Positions 38,301-42,200 of a DNA stretch of 42,200 nucleotides are shown one piece after another. The stretch comes from Roseicyclus salinarum (GTDB taxonomy: Bacteria > Pseudomonadota > Alphaproteobacteria > Rhodobacterales > Rhodobacteraceae), in contig NZ_JARRSA010000032.1 of assembly GCF_029624655.1 (NCBI RefSeq), positions 1 through 42,200 on the forward strand, written 5' to 3'. A model generated the notes under the pieces. It saw only the letters and a program-made list of their open reading frames with translations, made no database searches and was not told where the DNA came from. The translations under genes and the position numbers were made by a program. How positions within the stretch are numbered: position 1 is the stretch's first letter; every line of letters starts with the position of its first letter.

Positions 38301-41099
38301 ACGGCGGCGACGCTCGTGACCAGCTTCGCCTCGACGGCGGGCGGCGCGGACAGCGTGATCGCAGGGCGCGGCAACGACCTGATCCTCGGCGGCGAGGGCG
38401 CGGACTCGATCGACGGCGGGCTCGGCGGTGACCTCATCATCGCCGACAACGGCACGCTCGACATCACGGCGGGCACGGTGACGGGCTTCGCTCTGGCCAC
38501 CGACGGCGGCGACGTCATCACCGTGGGCACGGACGATCCGGGCTTCTACGGCACCGACAGTCCCGATGACCTGAAGGACGTGATCATCGGCGGCCTCGGC
38601 GACGACACCGTGAACGCGCAGGACGGTGGGGTCGCCTTCATCGGCGATGCGGGCGTCATCGCGCTGAACCCCGTCGGCCTCTCGGCGCTGCGCACCTACG
38701 CGCCGCCACCCGCAGGCGCCTCGCAGGAGCAGATCGACGCGGACACGCGCGCGCGCAACCTCATCGACACGCTGGCCGAAAGCCTCACGAGCACCGCCAA
38801 CGGCACGGACGGCGCGGACAGCGTCAGCACCACCGGCGGCGATGCCGCGCTGGTGCTCGGCGGCGGGGCGGACGTGGCGATGCTGGGCGACGGGCTGGCC
38901 TACGTCCTGTCCGACGACGGCACGCTCAGCGTCACGCCGAACGACGACTACTCGGGCCGTGAGGTCGTCCTGAGAAGCGCCGAGAGCCTTCAGGCCGGCA
39001 ACGACGACACCGTGAGCATCGGCGACGGCCTCGGCCTCGTGGTCGCGGGCGAGGGGGCGGATTCCGTGACCATGGGCCTCGGCGCGCATCTCGTGCTGGG
39101 CGACGACGGGGAGATCGTGCGCGACGACCGCAGCGGCGCGCTGAACATCTCGCTCCAGAGCGATCACACCGACGAGGACGGCGACGACGTCGTCACGCTC
39201 GGGGCTGGCGCGAACACCGTCATCCTTGGCGGCGGCGCGGACAGCCTCGTGGCGGGCGACGGCGGGAACCTCGTGCTCGGCGACAGCGGCGAGGTCTCGA
39301 TCGACCCGACCCGCACCACGGCCGGGACGCGCGACCCCGCGGAGGGCGGCGGCGACACCATCTCCACGGGCCTTGGCGACGACGTCATCCTTGCGGGCGG
39401 CGGGTCGGACAGCATCGTGACCGGCGCGGGCTCCAACATCGTGCTCGGCGACAGCGGCACCTACGAGAAGGACGTCGCGGCGGGCACGGTTACCTTCGCC
39501 TCGACCGCCCCGGCCACCGGCGGCGACGACACGATCGAGGGCGGCACGGGCCGTGACGCGATTGTCGCGGGCGCGGGCGCGGACATCGTCATCGGCGGCG
39601 CGGGCGCCAACAGCGTCATCGGCGACAACGGCACCATGCTGCTCGACCTCGCCACGCACGCGCTGCGCAGCCTGCAGACGACCGATTTCGCGGATGGCGG
39701 CGACGACACGATCACGACGCTTGGCGGCAACGACGTGGTGGCGGGCGGCGCGGGCGGCGACAGCCTCGACACCGGGGCCGGGCGCGACGTGATCCTCGGC
39801 GACAACGGCGGTCTGACGGCGGCCGCGGGCGCGGTGGACGGCACCGTGACGAGCGAGACGCTCGATTTCGGCGGCGACGACAGCATCCTCGCGGGCGAGG
39901 GCAACGACATCGTCATCGCGGGCCTCGGCAACGACACCGTCGCGGTCGGGCAGGGCGACGACGTGGGTCTCGGCGACGATGGAACCGTGACCTTCCGCAA
40001 CGCCACCGACGTGGAGACGATCGTGCTGACCAATCCCGACCGGGGCGGCGACGACAGCGTGACGGCCGAGGGCGCTTCGGGCGACAACGTCCTGATCGGC
40101 CAGAAGGGCGACGACACCCTGCGCGGCGGCACGGGCGACGACATCCTCGCGGGCGACCTCGTCGAGATCGAGGTCCTGAGCTTCGCGGGCGTGCAGCCGG
40201 GGCAATCGCTCGTGGACCGGCTGGCGCGGCTGGAGGGCGTTCGCATCGATATCGGCGGCGCGGACCTGATCCTCGGCGGCGCGGGCCGCGACCTGATCTG
40301 GGGCGGCTTCGGCGCCGACGAGCTTTTCGGCGGCGAGGGGCAGGACATGATCATCGGCGACACGGCCTTGCTGGAGCGGACGCTCAGCTACCGGTCGGGC
40401 CTCGTGATGATCGAGGGGATCGCGGTCGAGACGAACTTCCCCTTCGAGGAAGGCGGCAACGACGACCTGCACGGCAACGGCGGGGCCGACATCATGATCG
40501 GCAACCTCGGCCCGGACACGTTCTTCGGCAACACCAAGGACGACCTGCTTTATTCGGACGGCTACGCGGGCACCTTCGAGGCGCGGTGGGGGCCGGACCG
40601 GTTCACCGGACCGACGGCCGAATTGAAGCTCCTGACCTCGAACTTCGCGGGACCGGGGGCCATCGACGTGGTCTCGGCCGCGCAGCAGGACGACGCGATC
40701 GGCAGCCCGCTCGACTTCACTGGAGAGCTCGACTGGATCCTCGGCGAGATCGGCGAAACCGAGCGGCCGGAGCTGTTCTCGAAGCAGTTCACGCCCGAAG
40801 GCACCGCGACGCCCGGCGAGGACCTCGGCGCGCTGGTGGACGCGATCCTCGACTACCTGTCCTCCGAGGCGATCCTCGCGGCGCTGGCCGAACTGATCGC
40901 GAACGGGGTCGATCCCGACCTCATCCGCGCGGCGCTGATCGCCACGCTGGTGGACCGTTTCGCGCTGGCATGGACCGGGGACATGGTGGCGTTCGACCGC
41001 GCATTGAACCAGATGGTCGATTTCATCCTGGCACGGGTTGATCTGCAGGCCTCGAACGGGGACATGATGGGCGAACCGGTGGCGCTGGCCGCGGAATGA
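29370..41099 (+). CDS. Giant LEPR-motif, RTX-repeat exoprotein
   Basis: 3909 residues, about the largest product class in bacteria. LEPRLLLDA at residues 30-38 matches the LEPR-XLL motif known from the N-termini of very large repetitive proteobacterial proteins, thought to be a sorting signal. There is no Sec signal peptide. Residues about 40-2450 are a long, mostly beta-rich body with several modules recalling flagellin/FliD 'IN' motifs (near 575-650, 728-799, 1320-1395, 1434-1511). A canonical EF-hand loop DPNGDGKLRIPE lies at 2390-2401. From about 2480, and densely from 2790 to 3725, are hemolysin-type GGxGxDxUx Ca-binding repeats. The last roughly 180 residues are helical. Reading through, I find no Cys. 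These traits fit type I-like export to the cell surface or medium. AAGGGA seven bases before the ATG supports the start. Function (adhesin, S-layer or matrix protein) is unknown. Confidence 0.85.
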   Translation: MGAPRHPVANEDGGAVQPVPTRIEDRILPLEPRLLLDANLEWDLSGTTALTSALSGVAQIFEQQFGDVSAFLDTFGQSADQAFAAVETVVDTTGALGTDDLNAVTEAVSRIKEAITALRDATDGSIAGLLDGTFAADVAAGFNNRLNTANGNTAADFTTAEVAGLYAYSNFADGTVTADRDAFLTANASRLGSVDVATATGLFDDAVAGVLGLPGGNLSVALADIALDGQTIIDFTQTTATSVGVSVVVPDTIADFGEVLQKLVPGISLPFDVSVGSDGALLGFDIDSRVALTGDTLDAIGVDIHDFTFAPLLELGGPVTLPADASLKLGILELEATSLETARLGLFVTPSANLNLGGEVAFTGTPGITFFGDGASIEVDARIWEAGAGAYADILADTSYDLVTLDAAGTLDFSATPLTFATTLTLSTILDTEGAAGRIQTFLENATIGFDVDLSGAGLDPALQAQLEQAIGTLAAMGTGDVIQFLLDVGDTVAGALRDAAFDVAVPLTDLNLGAVMAELAGFFTGLAERFAIDKALLGFVEDIERLSFSPTIDTQTADTPTTGQLDALAGFDRLTFEVFTGTADAEGNPTPTAVTVDIAGTDVVNTALDAASRMSALAQLLTAQLGSFGLAFSVTGSNALRVTSDVKPPVGSNPPTYNTFSLTAARKLDQSVDGDFSLADLGFGPGTLTAVSSVNAENRTEAVLSFLAEATSGDLGALQLDELTGVTSLRFSFVVDGIAQSLDVKGGATGWASLAALVTDFNTALDAAGIGLTAGINAAGDGLGFTLDAGETRAIDISTNAGDLLRALDVDGLIGWVNAELTKVLPGASLELTDEGALIFGFPDLGVSQTIDESDGLFFNTQDLGLGIAENLTLSAALFASIDATFTSAAGIDLVGFGGDIVGASGGSALGERSSLGDTLQDALLDNVFLTNLSLDAQITGGASAIAGTADLGLVSIAIGTADPTANFLVADAQLQATLVGTDQAGDFNDRLTFRNLFDAVADKFVMVDNAVQRIEAPGLTSLLGRYDLTGGIVVDGDGQGLSVGRAPVGSAAEIQVVDAFAYGGSDALAQLLLKLGDVKITVAGIPGINENLIDGIGITVLDLRDIAGTFDLKLLSSSQQAQDAIDGLTALGQGDILDSLTAIANMLVVVGETLSDRLPFLADDIPLLNFSILDTIDFAADFLAALQELRRDPQAALNVLEGYLEQAFGPGTVTLTWDGAAQTILFDLELKFLEDARQELPFQLDLAEILGGALADYIGADLAATVSGLVAAGGQGSLVFQPLLSLRFSFGIDLSPTLAEPSTLAAADLALAQLASVSSVNFRPQGGNDLRIVRTDAETGATTETFVELAGLTTLDEVVAAIDAAVQADLGATVSFSYDAATGRATLADSQSSLTDATGVLALFGAESAASAEVAGVQTLDLDGGFADFAAAHSFTLAINGEAVAVDIPADAGRTTAAGFALAVNELLKTISIGRDAISATAAPLLDIALSQLLRMTEDGGTLSLEATNFAEANGYGAISFEVSAQDTAREIEFRIEELGGSNLGRALGLAADGSVVTGDVVGEVLFESVTLGAPRVYLDTAQTGIVAEFTAGIAEGLNVELGLGPLKINVVNGKALVNAGDGSGDAAFLSFTINDIDGDANAGQYDLKHIFDIASDPSASFIDLFGFDAQIGIDVLLPLSDSLGLFDPATDSLSWQTVLLGVKPGASWADLASSSLDAVFEGDLVSLYLGDGIDLSNFRFTLPDLSDFLSNLNVLSLLNDPRLVLEGIDAILKQMQKVFDDFLGDINLPVVGDAIGAGVTFFDDFRYRIIEPALAYASTPLPDGSLPTTVDLLTGFINDQLNSLFGTNGVTYLQAYLDTSGSTEESYVYGVLNFNGIIFDEMMDIDFDFGIPGFNLEVEKGSKIRMALNYAINIGFGYDRNGFFLLNDTDDAEAGIEFIVDAGTFEGSMSVFNVLGIDAKAVTLGSDGLIDPNAGGTAQLTAALTADLFGDTGLTIVNGTPPPGGSYVTSTEAYRNFDQVTPRDGLGRVLDFEKVVYAAQIDTAKLIEFGFSAEIDLQIGLTGNILDPTTGLPIEIGGVQAIPSVAAEVVIKGGYSTAAGLGLTELAFKNVRLDASVLYDAIIAPVLEPIMQFVDPLADFFAFLNADPVKIVIDLLGNVFPILRIASTVIEIGAAVTSFVQTLADTGGWVLFGDFDFTGSAGNVSSGETRISDVDRRDIARSGTTTAASAGAQFGVFGNAQNGLSIEIPLLRDPFSAMDILLGNYEDVDLIVANFTLFNINTGVIDIGDEVLRSFGAPGWVRSIISSVFQATIELRLIAKFTAGYDLSGIVNFVNTLDPERLLDGVFIDAAPGALVDVYIGASFRLNLGIAGVNAAGYAGVTLTFNDPNGDGKLRIPELIAVAEAAYEAAQSNPIDALGYIFAGTAEYGFFLRVWVGISLPWPLPDIKWSTTVFNISDSISFGGNPIPARIGADADGGTVVLNIGARAGANMTSLDEDGDDSVTISGTNATGYNVQAASDGKSISGTLAAGAGAVVIPAGEGNNVVNLGAMNSAPTVTYLGSGRDVITLPRTGVHVVFAGTGDDEIKAATGATGTYIVFGEAGTDSVEIDGGNVIYFGDDDFRARDRFQSAFASGGITEEAIRAFFGLNADGTLTAAGTGNFDTGSRTVNLAGLADIYTALTQLNADSDDETVTVGQGNHAIFTGSGDDVITASLGGGGEVRIFSGDGSDTITAGGADAFIEAGADRDLVIVSAAVSEVWGWGKAAGESGLAAADAATNALAQRDDSDVLIGGAGNDSLYGQIGNEILQGGLGDDLLRGGIGDDIAVGGIIDMAFAGGAPIDITTFDLDSQLQQGISIAVENLADGDDDLAGFTGEDILIGGGGSDTIVGGEANDILLGDFGTVTLSANLIAESVETAFATSAFSGTDVLDGGQGNDILVAGAAAPGESETLVDRFGDNIFIGDFGRAEGAQVLTAATLVTSFASTAGGADSVIAGRGNDLILGGEGADSIDGGLGGDLIIADNGTLDITAGTVTGFALATDGGDVITVGTDDPGFYGTDSPDDLKDVIIGGLGDDTVNAQDGGVAFIGDAGVIALNPVGLSALRTYAPPPAGASQEQIDADTRARNLIDTLAESLTSTANGTDGADSVSTTGGDAALVLGGGADVAMLGDGLAYVLSDDGTLSVTPNDDYSGREVVLRSAESLQAGNDDTVSIGDGLGLVVAGEGADSVTMGLGAHLVLGDDGEIVRDDRSGALNISLQSDHTDEDGDDVVTLGAGANTVILGGGADSLVAGDGGNLVLGDSGEVSIDPTRTTAGTRDPAEGGGDTISTGLGDDVILAGGGSDSIVTGAGSNIVLGDSGTYEKDVAAGTVTFASTAPATGGDDTIEGGTGRDAIVAGAGADIVIGGAGANSVIGDNGTMLLDLATHALRSLQTTDFADGGDDTITTLGGNDVVAGGAGGDSLDTGAGRDVILGDNGGLTAAAGAVDGTVTSETLDFGGDDSILAGEGNDIVIAGLGNDTVAVGQGDDVGLGDDGTVTFRNATDVETIVLTNPDRGGDDSVTAEGASGDNVLIGQKGDDTLRGGTGDDILAGDLVEIEVLSFAGVQPGQSLVDRLARLEGVRIDIGGADLILGGAGRDLIWGGFGADELFGGEGQDMIIGDTALLERTLSYRSGLVMIEGIAVETNFPFEEGGNDDLHGNGGADIMIGNLGPDTFFGNTKDDLLYSDGYAGTFEARWGPDRFTGPTAELKLLTSNFAGPGAIDVVSAAQQDDAIGSPLDFTGELDWILGEIGETERPELFSKQFTPEGTATPGEDLGALVDAILDYLSSEAILAALAELIANGVDPDLIRAALIATLVDRFALAWTGDMVAFDRALNQMVDFILARVDLQASNGDMMGEPVALAAE
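37740..40545 (+). repeat. RTX repeat region with a 56-60-residue higher-order period
   Basis: Dense GGxGxD nonapeptides inside the giant gene, beginning DVLIGGAGNDSLYGQIGN. From about 39090 to 39980 a 'xxGxNxVLGDxG' segment recurs with the GD codons at about 39099, 39279, 39447, 39621, 39798 and 39972, a step of 168-180 bases. Each unit has a variable roughly 20-residue linker, then a GGDD-led roll of nonapeptides, then the GD-x-G cap. The copies are diverged in DNA sequence, so this is old protein-level repetition rather than a recent tandem duplication. Confidence 0.8.
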
Positions 41100-41122
41100 C
41101 CACGACAAGGGAGACTGAGCAG

Positions 41123-41422
41123 ATGAGCGACAAGGTCGAGGGCGCGCCGCAGGCGCTCGGGGGCGTCAACATCAACTGGGATGACGCCGACATGACGAGC
41201 ACCTATGCCAACATCGGCACGGCGACCGCGAACCGCGAGGAGTTCTTCCTGCTGTTCGGCACGCACCAGCACTGGCGCGGCACGGTACAGGAGAAGACGT
41301 CGCTCGACGTGACGCTGTCGCAGCGCATCGTCATGAGCCCCTTCGCGGCCAAGCGCCTCGCCGTGATCCTGACGCAGTCCATCAAGGCCTACGAAGACCA
41401 GTTCGGCAAGATCGAGGTCTGA
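41123..41422 (+). CDS. DUF3467 domain protein
   Basis: 99 residues covering a complete DUF3467 domain: STYANIGTATANREEFFLLFG, then SLDVTLSQRIVMSPFAAKRL and the C-terminal AYEDQFGKIEV. The family's typical 'YAN...Ef.ldFg...v..RIvmsp..aKrl...L...l..YE..fG.I' pattern is all present. Function of the family is unknown; the protein looks small, soluble and cytoplasmic, with no signal peptide. An in-frame ATG at 41096 overlaps the giant-gene stop (ATGA) and would add nine residues. I prefer 41123 because AAGGGAG lies nine bases before it, but either start makes it co-translated with or immediately behind the giant gene. The linkage suggests a cytoplasmic partner, such as a chaperone or regulator, which is inference. 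Confidence 0.85.
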   Translation: MSDKVEGAPQALGGVNINWDDADMTSTYANIGTATANREEFFLLFGTHQHWRGTVQEKTSLDVTLSQRIVMSPFAAKRLAVILTQSIKAYEDQFGKIEV

Positions 41423-41431
41423 CGAGAGGCG

Positions 41432-42200
41432 ATGCTCCAGCATCTGCGCACGGTTCTCCGTCTCGGCCCCGGCGAGGCGCAGCCTTTGCTGTTGTTCGGT
41501 GACGCGGCCGGCGCCGAAGCGCTGTCCGCGCTGTCGGCGATGCGCGGCGACCGCCCCAACGCGCGGAAGCTCGGCGGCGCGCTTCTGGTGGTGGCTCCGG
41601 CCGCGCCCGACATCTGGACGGGGTGGATCTTCGCGCAGCTTCCGGCGGTGACGGACTTGCCGGACCTGATCTCGCGGGTCGCCGGCCTGTCGCGGGTGAT
41701 GGTCGCCACGGAAGGGGCCGCGCCCTCGGCCGCCGCGTCGCCCGAGACCGCCGATGCCGTGGCGTTCCTCGCCGGGCGCTTCGCCACCGCGGGCCGTCTG
41801 CGGCGCCGCGGCGTCCTGCAGACGATGGCTGACGCCATCCCCGAAGCGGGGCTCGCCGCGGGGGGCGCGGCGTTCCCCGTCTCGGCGCGGCGTTCGGGGC
41901 GGCCCTCGGTTTCCGACCGCGACCTCGAGACGGCGACCGACGAGATCCGGGCGCTGGCCGAACGCCTGAGGCGCTCGGGCGGGACGCGGCTTGCCGCGCG
42001 CGCCGACGACCTGCGCGAGGACGGCCTCGACGCCGCGCTGGTGCTCAAGAGCGTCGGCCGGGAGGCGATGATCCTAGATGTGCCTCCAGCGGGCGAGGCG
42101 GGGCTCGGCCTCGTGCTTTACGATCCCGCCCCGGGGGCCGACGCAGCGATCGCGCCCCTGCGCGATCTCGGCCATCTCGCGATGCGCCGCCGCCGAGGCA
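41432..42200 (+). CDS. Unrecognised protein, 3' end outside the window
   Basis: An open frame of 256 codons from an ATG at 41432, nine bases after the DUF3467 stop, with GAGAGG close before it; it runs off the window with no stop. I do not recognise the family. The N-terminal third alternates hydrophobic strands and helices (QPLLLFGDAAGAEALSALSA, then GGALLVVAPAAPDIWTGWIF), which suggests a soluble alpha/beta domain. A basic helical stretch follows (GRLRRRGVLQTMADAI), then a charged helix (ATDEIRALAERLRRSGGTRL). There is no signal peptide and no clear membrane segment so far. Third-position GC is as high as in its neighbours, supporting that it is coding. Its place behind the giant and DUF3467 genes suggests it belongs to the same cassette. 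Confidence 0.65.
   Translation, partial: MLQHLRTVLRLGPGEAQPLLLFGDAAGAEALSALSAMRGDRPNARKLGGALLVVAPAAPDIWTGWIFAQLPAVTDLPDLISRVAGLSRVMVATEGAAPSAAASPETADAVAFLAGRFATAGRLRRRGVLQTMADAIPEAGLAAGGAAFPVSARRSGRPSVSDRDLETATDEIRALAERLRRSGGTRLAARADDLREDGLDAALVLKSVGREAMILDVPPAGEAGLGLVLYDPAPGADAAIAPLRDLGHLAMRRRRG

Noticed and set aside
39090-39985. Regular spacing read as a possible CRISPR or DNA tandem repeat
   Set aside because: The repeats are diverged at the DNA level and stay in one reading frame as RTX protein units.
36672-41108. 1478-codon open frame on the minus strand opposite the RTX region
   Set aside because: It is the antisense image of a GC-rich gene with few A/T bases in stop-forming positions. 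It has no ribosome-binding site, reads as Arg/Ala/Val-rich low complexity, and the plus strand gives clear RTX repeats.

Overview
The window comes from a very GC-rich alphaproteobacterium, most likely a member of Rhodobacterales/Paracoccaceae. That placement is inferred from gene content (heterotetrameric sarcosine oxidase, a TreS-maltokinase fusion in a GlgE/TreY/TreZ operon, PaaZ, a LEPR-XLL giant protein) and from extreme G/C at third codon positions. It was not tested by a search. I see no rRNA, tRNA, CRISPR array, transposase or integrase.

Layout. (1) 1-2984: the 3' end of a sarcosine oxidase operon, with soxA truncated by the window edge followed by soxG. (2) 3303-4176: two overlapping genes for small membrane proteins (holin/YqjE-like and DUF3618-like), preceded by a sequence resembling an alphaproteobacterial general-stress sigma promoter. 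(3) 4252-6922: an SDR oxidoreductase divergent from a TetR-type repressor that is translationally coupled to a PLP aminotransferase. (4) 6969-9328, minus strand: a SulP anion transporter and a tandem universal stress protein. (5) 9610-11640: a stand-alone paaZ (aldehyde dehydrogenase-MaoC hydratase fusion) divergent from sulP. (6) 11876-25479: a six-gene operon glgE, treS-pep2, glgB, glgX, treZ, treY with starts and stops overlapping or nearly touching. Together these convert trehalose to maltose, maltose-1-phosphate and branched alpha-glucan, and return glucan to trehalose through debranching and TreY/TreZ. (7) 25800 to the window end: an export-type cassette consisting of a TolC-family lipoprotein, a short HlyD-type adaptor, an Omp85/BamA-like barrel without POTRA domains, a 3909-residue LEPR-motif/RTX protein, a DUF3467 protein, and an unrecognised open frame that runs off the end.

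Region 7 is the best candidate for something undescribed. Two outer-membrane proteins of different classes and a periplasmic adaptor sit in a coupled row directly ahead of a Cys-free, Ca-binding-type giant protein that has no Sec signal. No inner-membrane ABC or RND pump is seen inside the window. Region 6 is an unusually complete trehalose/glucan cycle. A GGAAC-N18-TT element lies ahead of both region 2 and region 6, which suggests that both could belong to a stress regulon.
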